Both the position numbers and the translations under genes were made by a program. Shown piece after piece: positions 48,908 to 56,953 of a stretch of DNA of 64,000 bases. Under the pieces are notes generated by a model. It was not told where the DNA came from, made no database searches, and saw nothing but the letters and a program-made list of their open reading frames with translations. Source of the DNA: Streptomyces sp. NBC_01428 (GTDB taxonomy: Bacteria > Actinomycetota > Actinomycetes > Streptomycetales > Streptomycetaceae); contig NZ_CP109499.1 in assembly GCF_036231965.1 (NCBI RefSeq), positions 6,572,001-6,636,000 of the forward strand, in the 5' to 3' direction. Every line of letters starts with the position of its first letter. Within the stretch, counting starts at the first letter, position 1.

Positions 48908-50257
48908 ATGATGGAGACCACAGGCGGGGAGCCGGACGACGGCACCGCCGAGGTGCTCGATCGTCCGCTGCCCGACGGTGTGCGCCGACGGGTCGTGCAG
49001 ATCGTCTCGGACGGTTTCGGCGGCCTGACGCTGGCCGAACTGCCCACGCAGCTACGGCAGTACGCCCGCTTCACGCCGAGCCGGCGGGCCAAGTTCGCCG
49101 GCAACGCCATGGCGGCGGCGCTGGAGACGGACCCGCTGTTCAGACAGCGCATCGCCGAGAAGCTGAGAGAGACGCAGCCCGAGCTGACCGCGGCCCTCGA
49201 CTCGGCCGCGCCGCCTCCGGCCGCGGATCCGCTGGACGTGGCGGCCGCGGCCTATGTTCTGCGCCCGGCGGGCTGGGTGAAGCTGGTGACCGCCGCCGGC
49301 GAGGAGGCCCTGCGGGCGGACGCCGAGCGCGCCGACGAGGAGAGCCGGGCCGAGCTGGAGCGGCTGCGCGAGGAACTCGCGGCGGCGCGCGGCCAGATCA
49401 GGACCGAGACCGAGCGGCTGCGCACGGAACTGGACACGGCCCGCAAGGAAGCGGAATCGCTTCACCGCAAGCTGCGCGGGGCCCTCAGTGACGTGAAGCG
49501 CGGCGAGGCCGCGCTGCGCAAGCTCCAGGCCGAGACCGACGCGGCGCGCGCGGAGAGTCAGGCGCAGGTGTCCGCCGCCGAGAGCGAGAGCCGACGGCTC
49601 AAGGCGCGCCTCGCCGAGGCCGAGGCGGCCCTGGAGGCCGGCCGCAAGGCCGCGCGCGAGGGGCGCAGCGTCGAGGACATGCGGCTGCGGCTGCTCCTCG
49701 ACACGGTGCTGGACGCGGCTCAGGGCCTGCGCCGCGAGCTGGCGCTGCCGCCCGTCTCGGTGCGGCCCGCGGAGACGGTGGAGGCGGTCGAGCCCGGGCG
49801 GATGACGCCCAAGGACATCGCGACCCGCGCCCTGTCGGAGAACGACCCCGCGATCCTGGACCAGCTGCTCGCCCTGCCCCAGGCGCATCTGGTCGTCGAC
49901 GGCTACAACGTCACGAAGACCGGCTATCCGCAGATGCCGCTGGAGAAGCAGCGGCTCAGACTGCTCGGACAGCTCTCGCAGCTGGCCGCGCAGACCGGCG
50001 CCGAGGTCACCTGTGTCTTCGACGGGGCCGAGCTGGCCGCACCGGTGCTGCTCGCGCCGCCGCGCGGGGTGCGGGTGCTGTTCTCCAAGCCGGGGGTCAC
50101 CGCGGACGAGGTGATCCGCCAGCTGGTGCGCGCCGAGCCGCCGGGACGGCCGGTCATCGTCGCGTCCACGGACCGTGAGGTGGCCGACGGCATCGCCAAG
50201 GCGGGCGCCCGCCCGGTGGCCTCGGCGGTCCTCCTCAAGCGCTTCACGCGCGGCTGA
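48908..50257 (+). CDS. NYN-domain (PIN-like) RNA-binding/nuclease protein with coiled coil
   Basis: This 449-residue protein has three parts. The N-terminal ~125 residues contain helices ending in VLRPAGWVKLVTAAG. A long Glu/Arg/Ala coiled coil follows (about 130-260). The C-terminal NYN/YacP-like domain begins HLVVDGYNVTKTGYP (acidic Asp of the PIN active site) and includes VTCVFDGAE, VRVLFSKPGVTADE and VIVASTDREVADG. The ordered acidic residues are compatible with a metal-dependent RNase. It follows the zinc-ribbon gene, suggesting an RNA-processing unit. Confidence 0.85.
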   Translation: MMETTGGEPDDGTAEVLDRPLPDGVRRRVVQIVSDGFGGLTLAELPTQLRQYARFTPSRRAKFAGNAMAAALETDPLFRQRIAEKLRETQPELTAALDSAAPPPAADPLDVAAAAYVLRPAGWVKLVTAAGEEALRADAERADEESRAELERLREELAAARGQIRTETERLRTELDTARKEAESLHRKLRGALSDVKRGEAALRKLQAETDAARAESQAQVSAAESESRRLKARLAEAEAALEAGRKAAREGRSVEDMRLRLLLDTVLDAAQGLRRELALPPVSVRPAETVEAVEPGRMTPKDIATRALSENDPAILDQLLALPQAHLVVDGYNVTKTGYPQMPLEKQRLRLLGQLSQLAAQTGAEVTCVFDGAELAAPVLLAPPRGVRVLFSKPGVTADEVIRQLVRAEPPGRPVIVASTDREVADGIAKAGARPVASAVLLKRFTRG

Positions 50258-50437
50258 GGCGACGCCCCGTCGATCTGGGGTGTACGTCGCAAGAGCCACC
50301 TACGCACCATGCGTAACCTCTGGGCCTCATGCCCGAATTGGTCCGGTGTTCACGCGACGTAGTGTCAAGCGGACATCACTGCACGTGAGTTGAATGCAAA
50401 GAATGCGCTCCGTGACAAAGAATTTTCAGGTTTGGAT

Positions 50438-50467
50438 TTGAACTGATCACAAGAAGGTCACTAGGGT
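50438..50467 (+). promoter_or_regulatory. candidate promoter of the first NlpC/P60 gene
   Basis: TTGAAC (50438-50443) and TAGGGT (50462-50467) are separated by 18 bp in an AT-rich patch, matching vegetative -35/-10 spacing. A second CTAGGGT occurs at 50486-50492. This lies in the 320-bp gap after the NYN gene. The remaining leader (about 110 bp to the GTG) is GC-rich and could be structured, but no riboswitch consensus was recognised. Confidence 0.5.
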
Positions 50468-50577
50468 CATGGCTCGAACCTCCAACTAGGGTGATCACTC
50501 ATCAGGAGTGACGGTGGAGGGGCACCGCCCGTCGGCGTGACGCGGCAGGCGGCTGGAGGAAGAAGGAGCTCGCCTTC

Positions 50578-51609
50578 GTGGCGTCCCACCGTCGACCCAA
50601 GCAGCCGAGCCGCACCCGTGTGACCGTGCTCACCACCGCGGCCGCCGCCGCCGTTGCCCTCAGTGCCAACGTCGCCAATGCCGCGCCGTCCGAGAAGCCC
50701 AGCAAGGACGAGGTCAAGGCCAAGGTCGACAAGCTCTACGAAGAGGCCGAGAAGGCCACGGAGAAGCTCGACGGCGCCAAGGAGAAGCAGGAGAAGCTCC
50801 AGAAGGAGATCAGCTCCCTCCAGGACAACGTCGCCCGCGGCCAGGAAGACCTCAACACCCTGCGCGACGGCCTCGGTTCGATGGCCAGCGCCCAGTACCG
50901 CACCGGCGGCATCGACCCGTCCGTGGCGCTCTTCCTCTCCTCCGACCCGGACAGCTACCTGGACAAGGCCTCGGCCATGGACCAGCTGAGCGCCCAGCAG
51001 GTCGAGTCGCTCAAGAAGGTCCAGGAGAAGCAGCGTTCGCTCGCCCAGCAGCGGTCCGAGGCCTCCGAGAAGCTCAAGGACCTCGCCGACACCCGGACCG
51101 AGCTCGCGAAGAAGAAGAAGGAAGTCCAGGGCAAGCTGGGCGAGGCCCAGAAGCTCCTGAACTCGCTGACGGCCAAGGAGAAGGCCGCGCTCGCCGCGAA
51201 GGAGCAGGAGCGCGCCACCCGCGCCACCGAGCGCGTGAACCTCGGCAGCAGCAAGGGCTCCGGCCGGGCCGGCTCCGCGTTCGCCGCCGCTCAGGGCGCC
51301 ATCGGTTCGCCGTACGTCTACGGCGCCTCCGGCCCCAGCTCCTTCGACTGCTCCGGCCTCACCTCCTGGGCCTACGCCCAGGCCGGTGTCTCCATACCGC
51401 GCACCTCCGAGGCCCAGGCCAACGCCGGCACCCGGATCTACTCGCAGAGCGCCCTCCAGGTCGGCGACCTGGTCATCTTCTACGGCGACTTCCACCACGT
51501 CGGTCTCTACGCGGGCAACGGCCAGGTGCTGCACGCCCCGCACACCGGCGCGGTCGTCCGCTACGAGGCGATCGGCAACATGCCCTTCCAGTTCGGCGTC
51601 CGGATCTGA
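50578..51609 (+). CDS. secreted NlpC/P60 peptidoglycan endopeptidase, copy 1
   Basis: This 343-residue exported hydrolase has a signal peptide (VTVLTTAAAAAVALSANVANA), then a long Lys/Glu coiled coil (about residues 40-210). The NlpC/P60 domain has catalytic Cys in FDCSGLTSWAYAQAG, His in FHHVGLYAGNG and a third polar residue near VLHAPHTG. The enzyme cuts D-Glu-mDAP/LL-DAP bonds in stem peptides, and the coiled coil may regulate it, as in mycobacterial RipA. The GTG start follows AAGGAG. A paralogue with the same architecture follows. Confidence 0.93.
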   Translation: MASHRRPKQPSRTRVTVLTTAAAAAVALSANVANAAPSEKPSKDEVKAKVDKLYEEAEKATEKLDGAKEKQEKLQKEISSLQDNVARGQEDLNTLRDGLGSMASAQYRTGGIDPSVALFLSSDPDSYLDKASAMDQLSAQQVESLKKVQEKQRSLAQQRSEASEKLKDLADTRTELAKKKKEVQGKLGEAQKLLNSLTAKEKAALAAKEQERATRATERVNLGSSKGSGRAGSAFAAAQGAIGSPYVYGASGPSSFDCSGLTSWAYAQAGVSIPRTSEAQANAGTRIYSQSALQVGDLVIFYGDFHHVGLYAGNGQVLHAPHTGAVVRYEAIGNMPFQFGVRI

Positions 51610-51704
51610 TCCGGACGGGCGGTCCGGAGCCTGCCTCCGCCGCCTGAAGGGACCCGTCGCCACGCCGCCCAAACGGGCGAATTGCGACAACTCCCGCTGA
51701 CCCC

Positions 51705-51740
51705 ACGCCCCGTCGGTGACCTGCGTCTCCGGCGGGGCGT
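51705..51740 (+). terminator. weak hairpin between the NlpC/P60 genes
   Basis: ACGCCCCG (51705-51712) pairs with CGGGGCGT (51733-51740) with a 20-nt loop, in the 242-bp gap between the two paralogues. This may be a terminator or a leader stem of copy 2. Confidence 0.4.
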
Positions 51741-51851
51741 CACTGTGCGTGCCCGCGGAGGTCTTTGGCCGGTGCCTGGTGGCACGGCTACTGTCTGGCG
51801 CGTTTCCCCCCGACGGCGGGGGACCGTCAGCGGAAGGGAGCGCGGCCACTC

Positions 51852-52874
51852 GTGGGGTTCCATCGCCGCCTTGCACCGACCGGCTTCGACCGGGGCGCCG
51901 GCGCCTTCGGCATCGCCGCCTGCGTGATGTCCGCGGCGGCAGCCGCACTCGGTACCCTGCCCGCCTCCGCGGCACCGCAGGACGACACCCGCGCCGAGGT
52001 GGACCGCCTGTACACCCAGGCGGAGAAGGCCACCGAGGCGTTCAACAAGGCCGACGAACGCGCCGACACCCTGCGCCGGCAGATCGGCACCGCGCAGGAC
52101 GAGATCGCCCGGCAGCAGGACCGCATCAACACCATGCGGGAGGCGCTCGGTTCGCTCGCCGGCGCCCAGTACCGCTCCGGCGGCATCGACCCCTCGCTCG
52201 CCCTGCTCTTCTCCGACGACCCGGCCGACTACCTCGACAAGGCCGCCGCCCTGGACCGCATCACCTCGCACCAGGCAGGCGAACTCCGCGACCTCCAGAT
52301 CGCGATGCGCGACCTCTCCCAGAAACGCGAGGAGGCCGGCGGGAAACTCGCCGAGCTGGAGAGCAGCCGCAAGGCCGTCGCCCATAACAAGCGCACCGTC
52401 GAGCGGAAACTCGCCAAGGCCCGCCGGCTGCTCAACTCGCTGCCCGACGCCGACCGCGCCGCCTACGACCGCGCCTCGCGCTCGACCCGCGCGGACCTGC
52501 CCGGCTTCGGGAGCGACGCTCCGTCCTCCGGACGCGCCGCCGCCGCTGTCGCCGCCGCCCGCTCGGCCCTCGGCCGCCCCTACGTCTGGGGCGCGAACGG
52601 GCCGGGCGGCTTCGACTGTTCGGGCCTCATGCAGTGGTCCTACGCGCGGGCCGGTGTCGGCCTGCCGCGCACCTCGCAGGCCCAGCGGTACGCCGGACGC
52701 CAGGTGCCGCTGTCCCAGGCGCAGCCGGGCGACCTCGTCACCTACCGGTCCGACGCCAGTCATGTCGGGATGTACGTGGGCAACGGCCAGGTGATCCACG
52801 CGCCCTACCCGGGCGCCCCGGTGCGCTACGACCCGGTCGGGATGATGCCGATCTCGTCCGTCACCCGGCCCTGA
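51852..52874 (+). CDS. secreted NlpC/P60 peptidoglycan endopeptidase, copy 2
   Basis: This 340-residue paralogue of the preceding gene starts at the GTG at 51852, preceded by AGGGAG. A frame extension 29 codons upstream has no signal-like sequence. It has a signal region (GIAACVMSAAAAALGTLPASA), a coiled coil starting APQDDTRAEVDRLYTQAEKATEAF, and the NlpC/P60 catalytic segments FDCSGLMQWSYARAG, ASHVGMYVGNG and VIHAPYPG. It shares with copy 1 the IDPS(V/L)AL segment in the coil. Presence of both suggests division of labour in growth, septation or sporulation. Confidence 0.92.
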   Translation: MGFHRRLAPTGFDRGAGAFGIAACVMSAAAAALGTLPASAAPQDDTRAEVDRLYTQAEKATEAFNKADERADTLRRQIGTAQDEIARQQDRINTMREALGSLAGAQYRSGGIDPSLALLFSDDPADYLDKAAALDRITSHQAGELRDLQIAMRDLSQKREEAGGKLAELESSRKAVAHNKRTVERKLAKARRLLNSLPDADRAAYDRASRSTRADLPGFGSDAPSSGRAAAAVAAARSALGRPYVWGANGPGGFDCSGLMQWSYARAGVGLPRTSQAQRYAGRQVPLSQAQPGDLVTYRSDASHVGMYVGNGQVIHAPYPGAPVRYDPVGMMPISSVTRP

Positions 52875-52959
52875 CGGACGCGCGGCCGGACCGGGACCCG
52901 TCACCGGGGCCGGGCCCCGCGCGACGGAGCGGACCGAACGGCGTGCGCACCGTACGATC

Positions 52960-54165
52960 GTGAACGTGGCCGGTGGAAGACGTGCGTCGCGGGCGGGGCT
53001 CTCCCTGGTGCTGCTGCTCGCCGTGCTCGTCGGCTGCTCCGGCGGGCCGTCCGCCGACACCGCCTCGTCGGCCGCCGTGCAGCGCGTCCTCGACCGGCGG
53101 GCCGCCGCCGTCCTGGACCGGGACGTGTCCGCGTACCGTGCCACTGGCGACCCGTCGGCAGCCTCCGACGAGTTCGCCAACCTGCGCGAGGTGCCCCTCG
53201 CGGCCTGGTCCTACCACCTGGACCGGCTGAACGTCTCCGGCGACCGGGCCACGGCCCGCGTCCAGCTCCGCTACCGCATCGAGGGCTACGACACGGCACC
53301 GGTGACCGCCGGCCGCACCCTGGATCTGACCTGCACCGCGGGGACCTGGCACGTCGACTCGGACGAGCCCACGGGCGGGAGCGGCCGCCAGCTCTGGGAG
53401 CAGGGGGCCGTGGCGGTCGCACGCGGGAAGCACAGCCTCGTGCTCGGGGTGGGGCAGTCCGGTGAGCGGCTGCGTTCCTTCGCCGCTCTCGCGGACCACG
53501 CGGTGCCCGCCGTGTCGCGGGCGTGGGGCCCCGACTGGGCCGGGCACGTCGTCGTCCTCGTACCGAAGTCGCTGGACGGGATGGCGGGGCTGCTCGGGGC
53601 TCCGGCGGCCGGGTACCGGGGGATCGCGGCGGTCACCACCGGTGAGGTGGGGGGTTCCGCGCAGGCGCCCGCGGACCGGATCATCGTCAACCCGGACGCG
53701 TACGGCGTGCTCGGCGACTTCGGCAAGCAGGTCGTGCTCACCCACGAGAGCACGCATGTCGCGACCCGCGCCCGCACCACGGCCGCCACCCCGCTGTGGC
53801 TCTCCGAGGGGTACGCGGACTGGGTCGGCTACGGGGGGAGCGGGCGGACCCCCGGGCAGGTCGCCTCCGAACTGCGGCGGGCCGTCGCGGACGGGCAGGT
53901 GCCGGCCGCCCTGCCCGACGACAAGGCCTTCGGGTTCAGCGGTGACGCGACCGCGCTGGCGCAGGCCTACGAGGGCGGCTGGATGGCCTGCCGGCTGATC
54001 GCCGGCCACTGGGGCGAGGACAGCCTGAACGCGTTCTACCGGGCCGTGGGCGAGCACCACAAGCGCCCGGGCGCCGTCGAGGACGCGCTGCGGGACGTGC
54101 TGCACACGACGCCGGAGCGGTTCACGGAGCAGTGGCGGGACTACCTCCGGGACCAACTGGGCTGA
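52960..54165 (+). CDS. lipoprotein with HExxH metallopeptidase-like domain
   Basis: This 401-residue protein has a lipobox (LLLAVLVGCSGG), then a beta-rich NTF2/Ig-like part (about residues 40-150). The gluzincin-like domain has VVLTHESTHVATRA (HExxH zinc motif, about residues 265-269). LSEGYADWVGY contains the third-ligand Glu about 26 residues further on. This spacing fits membrane-associated peptidases of the peptidase-MA type. The substrate is unknown. The GTG start lies 86 bp after copy 2 of NlpC/P60, consistent with an envelope role. Confidence 0.85.
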   Translation: MNVAGGRRASRAGLSLVLLLAVLVGCSGGPSADTASSAAVQRVLDRRAAAVLDRDVSAYRATGDPSAASDEFANLREVPLAAWSYHLDRLNVSGDRATARVQLRYRIEGYDTAPVTAGRTLDLTCTAGTWHVDSDEPTGGSGRQLWEQGAVAVARGKHSLVLGVGQSGERLRSFAALADHAVPAVSRAWGPDWAGHVVVLVPKSLDGMAGLLGAPAAGYRGIAAVTTGEVGGSAQAPADRIIVNPDAYGVLGDFGKQVVLTHESTHVATRARTTAATPLWLSEGYADWVGYGGSGRTPGQVASELRRAVADGQVPAALPDDKAFGFSGDATALAQAYEGGWMACRLIAGHWGEDSLNAFYRAVGEHHKRPGAVEDALRDVLHTTPERFTEQWRDYLRDQLG

Positions 54166-54240
54166 CGCCGCCTCGCGCCGTCCCCGCGTGTACGGTGCGC
54201 AGCCCTGCCGTCGCGGACGTGGGCCGTCGGGGACGGGGCC

Positions 54241-55488
54241 TCAGGAGGAGGCCAGGGTCTCCCTGGCGAGGGACGGCTGAGCGGGGAGGTCCGGCGCGGG
54301 CTCGGAGACCGTGCCGCGCCACAGCGACCGGGCCGCGAGCAGCGAGGCGGCGACCAGCAGCCCGTTGCGGACGACCAGCAGGGTGATGCCGAGCGTGTCG
54401 CTGGCCACGACGTCCGCGAAGTAGACCGGGAACTCCAGCACCGTCACGAAGCAGGCGATCAGCACCAGGGCCGCGGGCAGCGCCATCCGGCTCGCGCGAA
54501 AGCACAGGCAGACCGCGGCGAGCCCGACCAGCCACACCATGTACTGCGGGCTGATGACCCGGCTGGTCGCGGTGAACATCAGCACGGCCACGAACGCGGC
54601 GTCCGCGAGCGTGTGCGGCGGGAACCGCCTGGCACTCAGCCGCCACAGCAGCAGCCAGCCGAACGCGAGCGCGGTCAGCACCAGGGCCGCCGTGCTCACC
54701 AGGTCGACGTGCGGGCCGAGGAACTCCACCGAGCCGTAGTTCAGCAGCACCTGGCCGTTCCAGCCGTGGTGCCGGGCCACATGGAAGACGAGGGAGCCGA
54801 GCGACTCCACCTCGGTGCCGCGGTCGCGCTGGAAGGTCAGGAAGGCGAACGCGCCGGGCATCGTGATCCAGAACACCGCCGCGATCACGGCCGCCGTCAC
54901 CACGGCCGACCCCCAGGCGCGCCGCCGCACGGCCCCGACCAGCAGCAGCACCGGCCACACCTTCACCATCGCGCCGAACGCGACGAGCGCCCCCATCACG
55001 CGCGGATGACGCACCCCGGCCAGCAGCGCCGCGACCGCGACGGCCGTCACCATCAGGTCGTAGCGGGCGTACACGGTCGGGCCGAGCAGCGGCACGCCGA
55101 TGACCCACACCCAGGTGCCCCGCCGCGTGCTGCCGGAGCGCGAACCCGCGTACAGGAGCAGCCCGAAGACGACCAGGTCGGCGACGAAGGCCAGCACGAA
55201 GAAGGCGTGCGGATAGTCCAGGAACGGCAGCAGGCCGGGGGAGAGGATCGCGAGGGCGGCGGCCGGCGGGTACTGCCAGGTGACGTCCTGCCGGGGGAAC
55301 GAGCCGTGCCGCAGCACGTCGTACCAGCCCTGGTAGATCACCGACACGTCACTCGTGACGTCCGGGCCGGGGAAGACGTAGACCTTGGTGACGAAGAGCA
55401 GCAGCAGCACCCTGGTCAGCGCCCAGATGCCGAGCAGCGCGGTCATCCCCAGCGCCACCCTCGCGCGACTGGCGCCCGTCATGCCCAC
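54241..55488 (-). CDS. GT87/DUF2029 polytopic mannosyltransferase
   Basis: This 415-residue membrane glycosyltransferase of the GT-C fold has about ten helices. An acidic loop motif after the first helix (FPGPDVTSDVSVIYQGWYD) includes the Asp pair expected in the catalytic loop. Other segments are VTWQYPPAAALAI, WPVLLLVGAV and FTATSRVISPQYMVWLVGL. Such enzymes use polyprenyl-phosphate-mannose to extend lipomannan or lipid-linked mannans. It is divergent from the pimB'-like gene, in line with phosphatidylinositol mannoside metabolism. Confidence 0.82.
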   Translation of the reverse strand: MGMTGASRARVALGMTALLGIWALTRVLLLLFVTKVYVFPGPDVTSDVSVIYQGWYDVLRHGSFPRQDVTWQYPPAAALAILSPGLLPFLDYPHAFFVLAFVADLVVFGLLLYAGSRSGSTRRGTWVWVIGVPLLGPTVYARYDLMVTAVAVAALLAGVRHPRVMGALVAFGAMVKVWPVLLLVGAVRRRAWGSAVVTAAVIAAVFWITMPGAFAFLTFQRDRGTEVESLGSLVFHVARHHGWNGQVLLNYGSVEFLGPHVDLVSTAALVLTALAFGWLLLWRLSARRFPPHTLADAAFVAVLMFTATSRVISPQYMVWLVGLAAVCLCFRASRMALPAALVLIACFVTVLEFPVYFADVVASDTLGITLLVVRNGLLVAASLLAARSLWRGTVSEPAPDLPAQPSLARETLASS

Positions 55489-55623
55489 CTGGCCCTCTTC
55501 GTCCGGATTCCGTGTGCGTCGCCGCCGTGCTTCGAGGAGTCAGGGTGACGCGCCGGCCTGTGTGCGAGCCGTCAAGCGCGGCCGTGCCGACCTGTGAGTA
55601 TAGGTTCGATAGTGTCGAACACG

Positions 55624-56766
55624 ATGCACAAGACCCTGATCGTGACGAACGACTTCCCGCCCCGTCCGGGCGGCATCCAGGCCTTCCTGCACAACATGGC
55701 GCTGCGCCTGGACCCCGAACAACTCGTCGTCTACGCCTCCACGTGGAAGCGCGGCCACGAGGGTGCCGAGGCGACCGCGGCGTTCGACGCCGAGCAGCCC
55801 TTCACCGTCGTACGGGACCGCACGACGATGCTGCTCCCGACGCCCGGCGCCACCCGCCGCGCGGCCGGCCTGCTGCGCGAACACGGCTGTACGTCGGTGT
55901 GGTTCGGGGCGGCCGCCCCGCTCGGCCTGATGGCACCCGCGCTGCGCCGGGCGGGCGCCCGCCGCATCGTGGCGACCACGCACGGGCACGAGGCCGGCTG
56001 GGCCCAGCTGCCCGCCGCACGCACCCTGCTGCGCCGCATCGGCGAGTCCACCGACACGATCACCTACCTCGGCGAGTACACGCGCTCCCGCATCGCCGCC
56101 GCCCTGACGCCCGAGGCCGCCGCGCGCATGGTCCAGCTGCCGCCCGGCGTCGACGAGGGGACCTTCCACCCGGGGTCCGGCGGTGCGGAGGTCCGCGCCC
56201 GGCTCGGCCTCACCGACCGGCCGGTCGTCGTCTGCGTCTCCCGCCTGGTCCCGCGCAAGGGCCAGGACACCCTCGTCCGCGCGATGCCCCGCGTCCTGGC
56301 CAAGCACCCGGACGCGGTGCTGCTGATCGTCGGCGGCGGGCCCTACGAGAAGGACCTGCGCGCCCTCGTCCGCGACACCGGGGTGACGGAGTCGGTCCGG
56401 TTCACCGGGGCGGTGCCCTGGTCGGAACTGCCCGCGCACTTCGGCGCCGGAGACGTCTTCGCGATGCCGTGCCGTACGCGCCGGGGCGGCCTCGACGTCG
56501 AGGGGCTCGGCATCGTGTACCTGGAGGCGTCGGCGACGGGCCTGCCGGTGGTGGCCGGCGACTCGGGCGGCGCGCCCGACGCAGTGCTCGACGGTGAGAC
56601 GGGCTGGGTCGTCCACGGCGGCTCCGCCGAGGAGACCGCCGACCGCGTCACCACCCTGCTCGCCGACCCCGAACTCCGCCGCCGCATGGGGGAGCGGGGC
56701 CGCGCCTGGGTCGAGGAGAAGTGGCTCTGGGACCTGCTGGCGGAACGGCTGCGCGAGCTGCTCTGA
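55624..56766 (+). CDS. pimB': PimB'-like GDP-mannose-dependent mannosyltransferase (GT4)
   Basis: This 380-residue GT4 enzyme starts MHKTLIVTNDFPPRPGGIQAF, the signature of PimB'. It also has HGHEAGWAQLPAARTLLRRI, VCVSRLVPRKGQDTLVRA and the GT4 acidic segment LDVEGLGIVYLEASATGLPVV. PimB' adds the second mannose to phosphatidylinositol mannoside PIM1 on the cytosolic face. The ATG at 55624 is used; upstream in-frame starts have no better RBS. The gene is divergent from the GT87 gene and followed by a repeat-derived terminator. Confidence 0.88.
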   Translation: MHKTLIVTNDFPPRPGGIQAFLHNMALRLDPEQLVVYASTWKRGHEGAEATAAFDAEQPFTVVRDRTTMLLPTPGATRRAAGLLREHGCTSVWFGAAAPLGLMAPALRRAGARRIVATTHGHEAGWAQLPAARTLLRRIGESTDTITYLGEYTRSRIAAALTPEAAARMVQLPPGVDEGTFHPGSGGAEVRARLGLTDRPVVVCVSRLVPRKGQDTLVRAMPRVLAKHPDAVLLIVGGGPYEKDLRALVRDTGVTESVRFTGAVPWSELPAHFGAGDVFAMPCRTRRGGLDVEGLGIVYLEASATGLPVVAGDSGGAPDAVLDGETGWVVHGGSAEETADRVTTLLADPELRRRMGERGRAWVEEKWLWDLLAERLRELL

Positions 56767-56783
56767 AGCCGCCCACGGGGGTT

Positions 56784-56850
56784 CGGCGCCCGGATTCCTG
56801 GCGCCCCGTCAGGGGCGCCGGGAACTGCGCGAGCAACCACCACGAGGTGT
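56784..56850 (+). repeat. dispersed Streptomyces intergenic repeat acting as terminator
   Basis: The stem GGCGCCCC (56800-56807) with GGGGCGCC (56812-56819) and loop GTCA is followed by GGGAACTGCGCGAGCAACCACC. From memory, this hairpin plus GGGAACTGCGCGA-type tail recurs between genes throughout Streptomyces genomes. A CGGCGCCC/GGGCGCCG pairing (56784-56791 with 56813-56820) offers an alternative fold. It lies after pimB'. The rest of the 187-bp gap holds no gene. Confidence 0.7.
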
Positions 56851-56953
56851 CCGCCCGGGAGCGGCATCCGCCCGCACGGCGGAACCCGGCTGCGCAGCGG
56901 GTGCGGCGGCGCAGCCGGGAAGGGGCCGGGGCCGTAACTCCGGCGCTCGGGGA

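Noticed and set aside
50258..50577. ydaO-type (c-di-AMP) riboswitch before the NlpC/P60 gene
   Set aside because: Related genes in some actinobacteria have one, but I could not match the consensus elements here; a covariance search would decide.
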